From Treponema sp. (GTDB lineage: Bacteria; Spirochaetota; Spirochaetia; Treponematales; Treponemataceae): DNA of 54,355 bases. Each line of letters begins with the position of its first letter. The first letter of the stretch is position 1. Shown here one piece after another: positions 1 to 8,056 of the stretch. The DNA is taken from positions 1 to 54,355 of the forward strand of contig JAHAZJ010000156.1 in assembly GCA_018385315.1 (NCBI GenBank), written 5' to 3'. A program made the translations under genes and the position numbers. The notes under the pieces were generated by a model. That model did not search any database and had not been told where the DNA came from. It saw only the letters and a list, made by a program, of their open reading frames with translations.

Positions 1-24
1 TAAATAGGTTAGCGGAGGAAGAAA

Positions 25-261
25 ATGCTTGTATTGCCCGCATATTTTGATGGAGAGACAGTAAAAACTGTAGACAATTATAAATTCTCAAAAGATCAGA
101 AACTGATGATTACAGTATTGGATGAAGAAGAAGAAGAAAAGAAAATAAATGGAATCAAGACTTTGCGAGGCAGCCTTTCGAAATATGCGAATCCAAAGTT
201 AATTGAAAAAGAGAAATCGGCATGGAGTGTGGCAGCTGGAGAAAAGTATGGTATACGCTGA
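25..261 (+). CDS. Antitoxin of a PIN-type toxin-antitoxin pair
   Basis: This 78-residue acidic protein is the probable antitoxin for the PIN toxin that overlaps its 3' end by 14 bases. The N-terminal half contains a run of glutamates (about residues 35-38). The C-terminal half (LRGSLSKYANPKLIEKEK, about residues 47-64) resembles the toxin-binding tail found on many Treponema and clostridial VapB/RelB-like antitoxins. A good Shine-Dalgarno (GGAGGAAG) lies before the ATG. No classical AbrB or RHH fold is obvious by eye, so the antitoxin class is uncertain. Overlapping, translationally coupled genes are typical of type II modules. The promoter would lie before the window start. Confidence 0.75.
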   Translation: MLVLPAYFDGETVKTVDNYKFSKDQKLMITVLDEEEEEKKINGIKTLRGSLSKYANPKLIEKEKSAWSVAAGEKYGIR

Positions 262-607
262 TGCTAATTGTCTTTTGAGATTTATTCTGAATGATAATCA
301 GGAAATGGCTGATTATACAGAAAATCTTTTGAATACTCAGGAAGTTTTTTTATTACATGAAGTTCTTTGTGAGATGGTATATGTTTTAGACAGTGTATAT
401 AAAACTTCTAGAAAAGATATTAATAAACAACTCTCTGCTTTACTTGAATATGTAACTATTGAAGATTCAGATGTTATGAAAAATGCCCTTCAGTTTTACG
501 CCGATACTAAATTAGATTTTGTAGATTGTATTCTTCTTTCCTATTTCAAAACAAATAATATCCAGGTAGCAACCTTTGACAAGAAACTGAAAAACAAGAT
601 GAAGTAG
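248..607 (+). CDS. PIN-domain ribonuclease toxin (VapC-like)
   Basis: This 119-residue PIN-domain protein is a predicted Mg2+-dependent RNase toxin. The acidic catalytic positions are visible: D5 in MVYADAN, E38/E42 in the LLHEVLCEMVY stretch, D90/D93 in LDFVDC, and D111 in VATFDKK. The start was placed at ATG 248, which overlaps the antitoxin stop at 259-261. The reading frame is open further upstream (to 203), but a PIN domain begins right at its first strand, so the later ATG fits better. Length is normal for the family (about 120-140). The target RNA cannot be told from sequence. Confidence 0.85.
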   Translation: MVYADANCLLRFILNDNQEMADYTENLLNTQEVFLLHEVLCEMVYVLDSVYKTSRKDINKQLSALLEYVTIEDSDVMKNALQFYADTKLDFVDCILLSYFKTNNIQVATFDKKLKNKMK

Positions 608-611
608 TTTA

Positions 612-638
612 AACCGGGGAAGGCTTTCCCCTCCTTCT
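612..638. repeat. GC-rich hairpin after the toxin gene
   Basis: Just after the toxin stop there is a 6-bp inverted repeat, GGGGAA / TTCCCC with a 4-base loop (GGCT), at about 616-631 in otherwise AT-rich DNA. No strong U-tract follows, so it is a weak terminator at best. A similar GGGGAA...TTCCCC hairpin starts the GC-rich insertion inside the TIGR02757 gene at about 43874, which suggests both belong to one small dispersed repeat family. The rest of 639-749 holds nothing I recognise. Confidence 0.45.
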
Positions 639-749
639 ATATTATCGTTGCAATTGCAGGTAAATGTTGACCAGCATTTCAGACACAGTTGAAGTGCAAC
701 CCTAAAGCTGGGCAAATAAAGTTCAATTTTAGTAGGTGCATTTTTTTAT

Positions 750-947
750 CTATTTTTTTTCTCTTGTTTTTATATCGTTATTTTCTTTGTAAAAATCCAG
801 ATACTGGTTCAGTATTCCAAGAGCATACATAATGCTTTTTTCTGCATCTTCTGGTTCATCTGCTTCATCAACATCGCTTTCGAAAATAGCATCACGCAAT
901 TCAATAAAGCAATGATTCATTTTTAAATATTTTTCTGTTGCTGTCAT
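750..947 (-). CDS. Small acidic hypothetical protein
   Basis: This encodes 65 residues with an acidic centre (DVDEADEPEDAE, about residues 25-36). No family is recognised. Support for a real gene is a good Shine-Dalgarno (GAAGGA, 6 bases before the ATG on the minus strand) and codon use like the neighbours. It stands alone, facing away from the downstream plus-strand operon that starts at 1048. It could be a small regulatory or binding protein, but no function can be assigned. Confidence 0.55.
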   Translation of the reverse strand: MTATEKYLKMNHCFIELRDAIFESDVDEADEPEDAEKSIMYALGILNQYLDFYKENNDIKTREKK

Positions 948-1047
948 AATTTTTCCTTCAAATTTTTATATTTATTATAACTCAAATTGATAAATACTGT
1001 AGAGATTTGTAATATATTTTTCCAACAACTTTTAGTATAATTTATTC

Positions 1048-1887
1048 ATGTTATACGAAAATAATACTTATGATGAAGAGAGAGCATTATACGGCATTCA
1101 GGATGCTGTAATAAATAACTGTAAATTTTCAGGCCCAGCAGATGGTGAGTCTTTCTTAAAGGAATGCCGTCATATTCAAGTAAATAACTGTTTCATGGAT
1201 TTGCGCTACCCTCTTTGGCACGTTACTGAGGGTGTTTTAAATAACTGTGAAATGACGGAAAATTGTCGTGCGGCTCTTTGGTATGATGATAATATTCGTA
1301 TAGAAAATTGTAAAATGATGGGAATTAAAGCTTTAAGAGAGTGTAAAAATATTGTGTTAAAAAATACTCTTGTTAATTCTCCTGAATTCATTTGGAAAGT
1401 TTGGGGTTTAGAAATTGATAATGTTGAAATTCTTGAAAGTGAATATCCTTTTTTTGAGGTAAGAAACGCAAAAATCAATAAGCTAAAAATGAAAGGAAAA
1501 TATTCTTTTCAGTATGATGACAATATTGAAATCAGTAATAGTGAATTTGATACAAAAGATGCATTCTGGCATTCTAAAAATATGATAATTCGTGATTCTG
1601 TTATAAAAGGTGAATATCTTGCCTGGTATTCTGAAAATCTTACTTTTATAAACTGTAAAATTATTGGAACACAGCCATTCTGTTATTGTAAAAACCTTGT
1701 TTTGGAAAACTGTACTATGGAACAGTGTGATTTGTCCTTTGAACGGTCAGAAGTTCAAGCTACAATAAAAGGTAAAATTGACAGTGTGAAAAATCCTCTT
1801 AAAGGGCAGATTAAAGCTGATGAAATTGGTGAAATAATTTTAGACAAAACATTTAATTTTAAAACAGATTGTAAAATAATATGCTAA
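1048..1887 (+). CDS. DUF3737 family beta-helix protein
   Basis: This 279-residue protein of the DUF3737 family is built from repeated short strands of the form (I/L)xNC-x(14-20) (VINNCKFSG, IQVNNCFMD, VLNNCEMTE, IRIENCKMM, and so on), as expected of a right-handed parallel beta-helix like pentapeptide-repeat and pectate-lyase folds. No signal peptide is seen, so it should be cytoplasmic. The biochemical role of the family is not established. The gene has no Shine-Dalgarno. TATAAT at 1036-1041 ends 6 bases before the ATG, so the mRNA may be leaderless. It is followed after 22 bases by the metallo-hydrolase and then nudC, probably one operon. Confidence 0.85.
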   Translation: MLYENNTYDEERALYGIQDAVINNCKFSGPADGESFLKECRHIQVNNCFMDLRYPLWHVTEGVLNNCEMTENCRAALWYDDNIRIENCKMMGIKALRECKNIVLKNTLVNSPEFIWKVWGLEIDNVEILESEYPFFEVRNAKINKLKMKGKYSFQYDDNIEISNSEFDTKDAFWHSKNMIIRDSVIKGEYLAWYSENLTFINCKIIGTQPFCYCKNLVLENCTMEQCDLSFERSEVQATIKGKIDSVKNPLKGQIKADEIGEIILDKTFNFKTDCKIIC

Positions 1888-1909
1888 ATTTATGGAAAAG
1901 GATTTATTT

Positions 1910-2536
1910 ATGAAAGTAAAATGTTTTGTCAATCAAAGGGATTTTTCCTGCAATGTTTTTGTTTGTTCTGATGATAAAGGGGCATTTATTGTGGATTTAG
2001 GTTATTACGATTCAGAAATAAAAAAATATTTATCAGCTTTACCAGAATTAAAATTTGTTTTGCAAACCCATGGTCATTTTGATCATATTATGGGTCTGGA
2101 TTCTTTTTCAAAAGATTTTCCTGATGTTCCAGTTTATATTCATGAACAGGAAGTTGATGTTGCATTAAATCCAACAAATAATGGTTCAATGGGAATGCTC
2201 TATTCTCCTGTTTCTCTACAAATTACTTTTAAAACATTAAAAGAAGGAATGTGCCGCCTTTGTGATTATGATTTTAAGGTAATCCATACGCCAGGACATA
2301 CAAAAGGAAGCTGTATGTTCTTTTTTAAAGATCAGAAAATTCTTTTTACAGGAGATACAATCATAGAAACTAGTATTGGCAGAACTGATTTACCAACTGG
2401 AGATGAAGCAGCTTTGTTCCGTAGTTTGGAAAAGTTTAAAAAAATTAGTTTTGATGATGATGTAGAAGTTTATTTTGGACATGGCACTTCTTTTAGTTAT
2501 AAAGAACTTATGAAACATAATTCATTTTTAAGATAA
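1910..2536 (+). CDS. MBL-fold metallo-hydrolase (glyoxalase II-like)
   Basis: This 208-residue metallo-beta-lactamase-fold hydrolase is close in type to the short bacterial hydroxyacylglutathione hydrolase-like proteins. The metal motif THGHFDH is at residues 53-59, a second-metal histidine lies in HTPGHTKGS (about 128-136), the bridging aspartate in FTGDTI, and a last histidine in YFGHGTS. Start: ATG 1910 is preceded by AAGGA at proper spacing, whereas the in-frame ATG 1892 has none, so I chose 1910. It sits between DUF3737 and nudC on the same strand. The substrate is unknown; thioester hydrolysis is the usual guess. Confidence 0.85.
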   Translation: MKVKCFVNQRDFSCNVFVCSDDKGAFIVDLGYYDSEIKKYLSALPELKFVLQTHGHFDHIMGLDSFSKDFPDVPVYIHEQEVDVALNPTNNGSMGMLYSPVSLQITFKTLKEGMCRLCDYDFKVIHTPGHTKGSCMFFFKDQKILFTGDTIIETSIGRTDLPTGDEAALFRSLEKFKKISFDDDVEVYFGHGTSFSYKELMKHNSFLR

Positions 2537-2560
2537 AACGAATCACAAGGACAGTTTAGA

Positions 2561-3364
2561 ATGGCAATAATAAAAGATGATTTTTCAGTTGAAAACAAAA
2601 AAATATATATTTTCAGACAAAAAGATATTCTTGTAAGAAAAGATGATAATTCTAAGTTACCAGATTCAAGTGTATTTAATTTATTAAAAGAAAAAGGTAA
2701 TTTTTGTTTATCTATTTGTGATACTTGTACGCAATCCATTGCAGCAGAAGCAGACAATTCATTTGATGAAAATATAGCCAGAAATGGAATTGCTGATTAT
2801 GAATTTATTCCGTTAAGACAATATTTTTACATTGCAGATGCAGAAGCAGGTTCTCTTAGTGCAAGAATGAAATCATATCTTGAATGGATAGCTTCTACAA
2901 AATATTGTTGCAGTTGTGGAAAAGAATTGAAATTATATAGCAAGGAAAATGCTTTGGAGTGCGAGGGATGTGGAAAAATTCATTATCCACGAATTGAGCC
3001 TTGTATTATTGTTTTAGTTCATAAAGGTGAAGAAGTTCTTCTTTTGCGACATTCATATAGAAATCAGGATAAATTCACATGCCTTGCTGGTTTTATAGAA
3101 GTTGGAGAAACTGCAGAACAATGTGTTCAAAGAGAAGTGGCAGAAGAAGTTGGAATAAAAATCAAAAATATAAAATATAAAGGAAGTCAGGGATGGCCTT
3201 TTCCAGATCAGTTGATGTTAGCTTTTTATGCTGAATATGATAGTGGAGAATTGAAACTTCAGGAAAATGAAATTTCTGAGGCTAAATGGTTTAAAAAAGA
3301 AGAGATGCAAAATATTCCAGGACCAGGAACGGTTGCCTGGAAATTAATACACGATGATTTTTAA
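2561..3364 (+). CDS. nudC: NAD(+) diphosphatase / NAD-capped RNA hydrolase NudC
   Basis: This 267-residue Nudix hydrolase cleaves NAD(H) to NMN(H) and AMP and can remove NAD caps from RNA. A four-cysteine zinc ribbon (C117-x2-C and C134-x2-C) precedes the Nudix box GFIEVGETAEQCVQREVAEEVGI (residues 177-199). SQGWPFPDQ (209-217) matches the SQPWPFPxS signature that separates NudC from other Nudix enzymes, with Gly in place of the first Pro. It is the last gene of the 1048-3364 operon and ends 3 bases from the convergent MutS-like gene. The NAD synthase gene lies nearby on the other strand. Confidence 0.93.
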   Translation: MAIIKDDFSVENKKIYIFRQKDILVRKDDNSKLPDSSVFNLLKEKGNFCLSICDTCTQSIAAEADNSFDENIARNGIADYEFIPLRQYFYIADAEAGSLSARMKSYLEWIASTKYCCSCGKELKLYSKENALECEGCGKIHYPRIEPCIIVLVHKGEEVLLLRHSYRNQDKFTCLAGFIEVGETAEQCVQREVAEEVGIKIKNIKYKGSQGWPFPDQLMLAFYAEYDSGELKLQENEISEAKWFKKEEMQNIPGPGTVAWKLIHDDF

Positions 3365-3367
3365 TTC

Positions 3368-5032
3368 TTATTTTTTCATCAGCATTTCGTAAGTTACACC
3401 GTATTTTTCTGCAATATCTTTTGCAAAAGACTGGCCTTCTGGTGGAGCGACTTCCACTTTGAAAGAACGCTGACCATCTTTAGATTTTACCACCAGGGAT
3501 GCGGCTTTATTTTCTTTACTAATTTCATTTATTTCTTCAATATCAAAAGCAAGCTTATGCATATGAGTATTGTAAATTGTGCGGATTCCTTTTGTTAGCA
3601 ATGCTTTTACTGAATCCCGGGCAATGTAGTAGCCTTCTTCAAATGATGTTGTAGAATAGGTTTCATTTAATAAAAGAAGGCTCGTTTCTGTACAGTCGGT
3701 GAATAATTCTTTAAAGCGTTTACATTCTTCTCCAAGGCGGCCAAGATCCATAGTTTTATCTTCGTCGGCAGGGAAGTGAGTAAAAATGGAATCAACAGGA
3801 TTAAAGCAGAAAGAATCTCCTGGCACAAAAAGTCCGGCCTGAGCCAGAACAAAAAGCAAGCCTACTGCCTGAGTGATTGTGGTTTTTCCACCACGGTTTG
3901 CACCAGTAAGAATATAAACTAAGTGGTCTGGATTAAAGTCCAGGGTATTTGGAACAATGCCCGAAGGACCAAGAGTGTCAGCAAAGTTTGAAAGTAACTT
4001 AAAGTTATAAATGCCTTCTGCCTTCATATATGATTTTGGACTTTCTTGTGGAGCAACCTGGGCACGGCAGAAATGGAAACCTTTATCCTGCATGGCTTTT
4101 ATATATGCGGCAAAACGAATGTAAAAAATGAATTCTGGAATAAGATTTGTAATATCTGTAACTGGAAGATAAACATACTTTTTAAGAACGCCCTTAAGTT
4201 TGTGAACAATGTTTCCAATCATCAGATTTGCTATTTTATCCATATAGAAAGTGGCATTTTCTACCTGAGGATCCGCAATTTTAGCAATGGAAAGCACAGT
4301 TTCTATTTCTTTTTTTGAAGAACTGAGTTCGTGATATTTAAAATCATTTTTCCATGTGGCTTCTTCTTTTACAGAATCTTTAATGGCCAGTTTGGAATAA
4401 AAGTCACCCATTACGCTGGATTTTGTAAATTCTTTTTTATTAAAAGAAATAAGTCCAACTCCATGAGCTTCATATTTTTCATTTAAGTTTACTCCAAGAG
4501 TAATACTTTTTAAATCTGATGTAGTAACTTTGATATTTTTGATATCTTCTTTTAATTCTGCAAAACCATTGTCATTATAAAGTTCTGAAACGTAATTTTT
4601 TAGTCTGTTCATCCCTTCCGATTTAAGTTCTACATCACAAAGGCATTTGTACATTGCTTCTACAGATTTTATATAATCGTTAATTTCTTCAAGACGATGG
4701 AGAAGTTCCCAGGCAGAACCTGTATCTTCGTAGTGACCGGAAAAACCGCTGAACTGTTTTTCATAATCAATGTGCTGCAAAACTTCTATCAGCTTCTGAC
4801 TCATATCAGGATGTTCATAAATGTCCTGAAAAACCTGGCAACGATATTCTGTTATTTTTGGATCATCACACATTTTCTGAAAAAACTGAGTAAAAATCTG
4901 CTGTTCTTCGTATTTATCAGAAACTTTTTCACAAATAAAATCGATGCCTAAATCGTGATAGGCAACATCTGATAGATTTTTAAAATTGTTCTGTCCTTCT
5001 GGAAAAAGAAGGCTCAATGTTTGATTTTCCAT
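3368..5032 (-). CDS. MutS-related ATPase
   Basis: This 554-residue MutS-family protein has only the lever/clamp core and C-terminal ATPase. The mismatch-binding and connector domains of true MutS (about 850 residues) are absent, as is a Smr domain. Walker A is GANRGGKTT. The Walker B position reads SLLLLNETYSTT, with Asn where MutS and MutS2 have Asp, followed by the signature-like STTSFEEG and the switch histidine in YNTHMHKL. It follows nadE by 16 bases on the same strand, with a Shine-Dalgarno (AGGGA) before ATG. Role is unclear: structure-specific DNA binding is plausible, mismatch repair is not shown. Confidence 0.8.
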   Translation of the reverse strand: MENQTLSLLFPEGQNNFKNLSDVAYHDLGIDFICEKVSDKYEEQQIFTQFFQKMCDDPKITEYRCQVFQDIYEHPDMSQKLIEVLQHIDYEKQFSGFSGHYEDTGSAWELLHRLEEINDYIKSVEAMYKCLCDVELKSEGMNRLKNYVSELYNDNGFAELKEDIKNIKVTTSDLKSITLGVNLNEKYEAHGVGLISFNKKEFTKSSVMGDFYSKLAIKDSVKEEATWKNDFKYHELSSSKKEIETVLSIAKIADPQVENATFYMDKIANLMIGNIVHKLKGVLKKYVYLPVTDITNLIPEFIFYIRFAAYIKAMQDKGFHFCRAQVAPQESPKSYMKAEGIYNFKLLSNFADTLGPSGIVPNTLDFNPDHLVYILTGANRGGKTTITQAVGLLFVLAQAGLFVPGDSFCFNPVDSIFTHFPADEDKTMDLGRLGEECKRFKELFTDCTETSLLLLNETYSTTSFEEGYYIARDSVKALLTKGIRTIYNTHMHKLAFDIEEINEISKENKAASLVVKSKDGQRSFKVEVAPPEGQSFAKDIAEKYGVTYEMLMKK

Positions 5033-5048
5033 TTAATTTCCCTATATA

Positions 5049-6995
5049 TTATTTTAAGGTTTCAACTTCCTCTAACCAGCTGGTAGCCTGCGCATCACTT
5101 GGCATTCTCCAGTCACCACGAGGAGAAAGGTTTACGGTTCCTACTTTTGCACCGTCTGGCATGCAGGAACGCTTAAATTGCTGGCTAAAGAATCTTCTAT
5201 AAAAGTTTTTAAGCCATTTTAAGAGAATTTCATTGCTGTAGTTCAATTCTGATTTTTGGGCGAGGAAGTAAATCTTTGCTGGAGAGAAACCAAAACGAAG
5301 CAGATAGTATAAATAAAAATCGTGAATTTCATAAGGTCCAACTAAATCTTCTGTAACTTGAGAAATTTTGCCGTTTTCTGGTGGAAGCAATTCCGGGCTT
5401 ACAGGTGTGTCTAAAATATCTTTTAAGTTGTGGGAAAGTTTTTGGTTTCCATTTTCTTCTGCTTGATTTGCGTACCATTCTACAAGATAGCGTACCAAAG
5501 TTTTTGGAACTGATGAGTTTACTCCGTACATAGACATGTGGTCCCCGTTGTAAGTACACCAGCCAAGAGCAAGTTCAGACAAGTCGCCGGTTCCAATAAC
5601 AATTCCATTTGTTTTATTTGCATAGTCCATTAAAACCTGAGTGCGCTCACGAGCCTGGCAGTTTTCGTAAGTAATATCGTGTTTTCCTTCATCCTGACCA
5701 ATATCTTTAAAATGCTGTCGCACTACATCTGCAATGGGTATTTCTTTTAAGGTTGCGCCACATTCTTTTGCGAGAGTGCAGGCATTGTTGTAAGTGCGGT
5801 CTGTTGTACCAAAGCAAGGCATTGTAATTGCAGTAATTTTGCTGCGGTCTATACCAACAATATCAAAAGCAGTACAAGTGATTAAAAGAGCGAGGGTAGA
5901 ATCAAGGCCGCCGGAAAGACCGATAACAGCCGACTGACAATTTATGTGGCGTAATCTTTTTGCAAGTCCTCTAGATTGAAGCTGAATTACTTCCAGACAG
6001 CGCTGAGTTCTTTCATCAAGTTTGCTTGGTACAAAAGGATGGGCATCTACATAACGAGAAAAATCATAAGTTTTTGGTTCTGCAAATTCTATCTGAATGG
6101 TTGTGTATTTTTTATTAAAAGTATTATTGTTGGCAGAAAATCCAAAGCTGGTTGTTTTTCTTCTTTCCTGGCAAAGTCGTTCTACATCAACATCAGCAAA
6201 AATTGTTTGATTTGAAAAAAGAGTGCTTTGTGCAAGTAAAGTTCCGTTTTCTGCTATCAGATTGTGACCTGCAAAAATCATGTCTTGAGTAGATTCGTCT
6301 TTTCCGGCATTTGCATAAACATAAGCGCACAAAGAACGGGCTGAATGGCTTTTTACAAGATTGCGGCGATAATCAGCTTTTCCAATCACTTCATTTCCAG
6401 CTGAAAGGTTCACAATAACTGTGGCGCCTGCAAGAACATGACGGCTTGAAGGTGGAACAGGAACCCATAAATCTTCGCAAAGTTCACAGGCAATTGTAAG
6501 GGCGGAATTATTTTTATCTTGAATAAGAATGTCTGTACCAAATGGAACTGAATCAAAACCTGCAAAACTAATAAGCTTTGTTTCCATATTTTGCTGGAAT
6601 GGAGTAAAGTGGCGGCGTTCGTAAAATTCACCGTAGTTTGGTAAATAAGATTTTGCAAACAGAGCAAGAAGTTTTCCCTTAAAAATTGCAGCGGCGCAGT
6701 TATAGATGCCTTCTGCTTGTGGAACTGGAAGTCCTACAAAAATCAGGGAATTAAGTTTTGAAGTTTTTGAACATATTTCTTTCAGCTGATTTTCTGAGGC
6801 TTTTTGTAAAGTCTGCTGAAAAAATAAATCACCACAGGTGTATCCAGTAATACAAAGTTCTGGGAAAACAATGATGGAAGCGCCTTTTTTTGCGGCGTTT
6901 TTTGCTTCTTCAATAATCTGATTTGCATTGAAAGTACAGTCTGCCACCTTAAGTTCAGGGCTGGCACAAGCTGTTTTTATGAATCCATAGTACAT
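5049..6995 (-). CDS. nadE: Glutamine-dependent NAD(+) synthase
   Basis: This 648-residue fusion enzyme makes NAD from nicotinate adenine dinucleotide, ATP and glutamine. The N-terminal nitrilase-fold glutaminase shows the Glu-Lys-Cys triad: E46 in VFPELCITGYT, Lys in LFAKSYLPNYGEF, and Cys in IACELCEDLWVP. The C-terminal synthetase has the PP-loop SGGLDST (roughly residue 365) and GTGDLSELALGW. Length matches two-domain NadE of the type in Mycobacterium (about 650-680). The start has no Shine-Dalgarno. TTACAC, 17 bases and TATATT end 6 bases before ATG, so the transcript is probably leaderless. The MutS-like gene is downstream in the same operon. Confidence 0.95.
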   Translation of the reverse strand: MYYGFIKTACASPELKVADCTFNANQIIEEAKNAAKKGASIIVFPELCITGYTCGDLFFQQTLQKASENQLKEICSKTSKLNSLIFVGLPVPQAEGIYNCAAAIFKGKLLALFAKSYLPNYGEFYERRHFTPFQQNMETKLISFAGFDSVPFGTDILIQDKNNSALTIACELCEDLWVPVPPSSRHVLAGATVIVNLSAGNEVIGKADYRRNLVKSHSARSLCAYVYANAGKDESTQDMIFAGHNLIAENGTLLAQSTLFSNQTIFADVDVERLCQERRKTTSFGFSANNNTFNKKYTTIQIEFAEPKTYDFSRYVDAHPFVPSKLDERTQRCLEVIQLQSRGLAKRLRHINCQSAVIGLSGGLDSTLALLITCTAFDIVGIDRSKITAITMPCFGTTDRTYNNACTLAKECGATLKEIPIADVVRQHFKDIGQDEGKHDITYENCQARERTQVLMDYANKTNGIVIGTGDLSELALGWCTYNGDHMSMYGVNSSVPKTLVRYLVEWYANQAEENGNQKLSHNLKDILDTPVSPELLPPENGKISQVTEDLVGPYEIHDFYLYYLLRFGFSPAKIYFLAQKSELNYSNEILLKWLKNFYRRFFSQQFKRSCMPDGAKVGTVNLSPRGDWRMPSDAQATSWLEEVETLK

Positions 6996-7001
6996 AAGTT
7001 A

Positions 7002-7030
7002 AATATATCACAAAAGAGGAATATGTGTAA
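7002..7030 (-). promoter_or_regulatory. nadE promoter, predicted leaderless
   Basis: On the minus strand, -35 TTACAC (7030-7025), a 17-base spacer and -10 TATATT (7007-7002) end 6 bases before the nadE ATG at 6995. No Shine-Dalgarno is present between. Transcription starting about 7 bases after the -10 would begin at or next to the A of the ATG. The block upstream (about 7038-7098) is GC-richer than its surroundings and not explained by a gene. Confidence 0.6.
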
Positions 7031-7127
7031 TTGCAATAAATTTTTGTTGGAAACCTGGGACGCCAGCTGGGAGACTTGATCGTTGATTTTGTAGCAACTG
7101 GAAATATAGTTAAATAAGTAATGATTA

Positions 7128-7847
7128 TTATTCATTAGAGTTTGAAATTTGTTCTTCAAAATAAATTTCAAACTCTGAATATTTATTTAAAAAACCCTGT
7201 TTGTCGCCAACCCCAAGAGTTTCATAAATTATTTTCATACGATTTTTTACAGAACCTTCTGTCATTTTTTCTTCCATTGCCAGGTTTTTGTATGGAACTT
7301 TATTAAGAATTGCAGTGAGCCATTCTGCATCTCTGGAAGTAAGATTTTCAAATTTTGCCAGATTAAGTTTTTTATTTGAAGAACTGATTTCAAAAAAATC
7401 AAAGAGATATGAATGAATAAATAAGAGCGAAACAGCCAGAACAGCAGAGACAGAAATTTTTTCCAGAAGAGATTTTAAGAAAATTTCCATAGGGAAACGA
7501 AGTTCTGTAAGTATAAGAAGAATCAATATAACAGTTGAAATAATATTTTTAATAAACCTTTTTTTATTAAAATAACCTCTGGCATAAATAGAAGAAAGAC
7601 AAAGAAAATAAAGAAGTAAACCAATAACATTTTCCGGTTCCCACACAAGAATAAGGGCACTGTTCAAAAAAGTAATAATAGAAAAAATAAGTGTTCTTGT
7701 AGGAAAAAAGAAAATGATAATAAAAAGAATTATAGAAATAATCTGAAAAATAAAAGAAAAAAATGAAAAATATGACTGAAGAATTCCTTTAATGCCAGAA
7801 ACAAAAAGCATCTTAACAATGGAAAAACAAAAAATAATAATGGCCAC
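7128..7847 (-). CDS. Membrane-anchored LuxR-type transcriptional regulator
   Basis: This 239-residue protein has about five or six hydrophobic segments in residues 1-155, then a soluble C-terminal LuxR-type helix-turn-helix (about 168-225). The core is LTSRDAEWLTAILNKVPYKNLAMEEKMTEGSVKNRM, aligning with the usual LTxRExEVLxLxxxGxxxxEIAxxLxxSxxTVKxH. The usual Glu of LTxRE is Asp-Ala here. Start: a GTG at 7847 with no clear Shine-Dalgarno; ATG 7811 is an alternative. It is divergent from the YiiX-like hydrolase at 8057, whose promoter overlaps a direct repeat. A membrane regulator of that operon is a reasonable inference. Similar membrane-LuxR proteins are common in Treponema. Confidence 0.7.
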   Translation of the reverse strand: MAIIIFCFSIVKMLFVSGIKGILQSYFSFFSFIFQIISIILFIIIFFFPTRTLIFSIITFLNSALILVWEPENVIGLLLYFLCLSSIYARGYFNKKRFIKNIISTVILILLILTELRFPMEIFLKSLLEKISVSAVLAVSLLFIHSYLFDFFEISSSNKKLNLAKFENLTSRDAEWLTAILNKVPYKNLAMEEKMTEGSVKNRMKIIYETLGVGDKQGFLNKYSEFEIYFEEQISNSNE

Positions 7848-7976
7848 AAAAATAAATAGTTTGAATGCTTTGAGTGAACTTTTTGAATAAATTATTTTTT
7901 TAATATAAATAATTAAACCTATATTTTTTATTTATTCCTAGAGCAGAAAAGGAAAATATAGAAAAATTCTTTTAAA

Positions 7977-7996
7977 TATGACCTTTTATGACCTTG
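7977..7996 (+). promoter_or_regulatory. 10-bp direct repeat, candidate activator site
   Basis: TATGACCTTT (7977-7986) is followed at once by TATGACCTTG (7987-7996). The second copy overlaps the -35 hexamer of the 8057 promoter. One-turn spaced direct repeats touching the -35 are typical of class II activator sites. The divergent LuxR-type regulator is the obvious candidate to bind here, but this is inference. Confidence 0.45.
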
Positions 7997-8022
7997 TTTT
8001 ATGGGAAAACGCATTTTATTAT
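7994..8022 (+). promoter_or_regulatory. Promoter of the YiiX-like/lipoprotein operon
   Basis: -35 TTGTTT (7994-7999), 17-base spacer, -10 TATTAT (8017-8022). The start of transcription would be near 8029, leaving a leader of about 28 bases that contains the Shine-Dalgarno GGGAGAG before ATG 8057. This is one of the genes that does use a leader. The rest of 7848-7976 is very AT-rich, with no other feature seen. Confidence 0.55.
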
Positions 8023-8056
8023 TTAGATATTCTTAAAAATAAGGGAGAGAAACATT

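Noticed and set aside
6977..7171. Minus-strand 64-residue frame between nadE and the LuxR-type gene
   Set aside because: It overlaps both genes and the nadE promoter, has no Shine-Dalgarno, and no family match. The GC-richer block is kept as an observation only.
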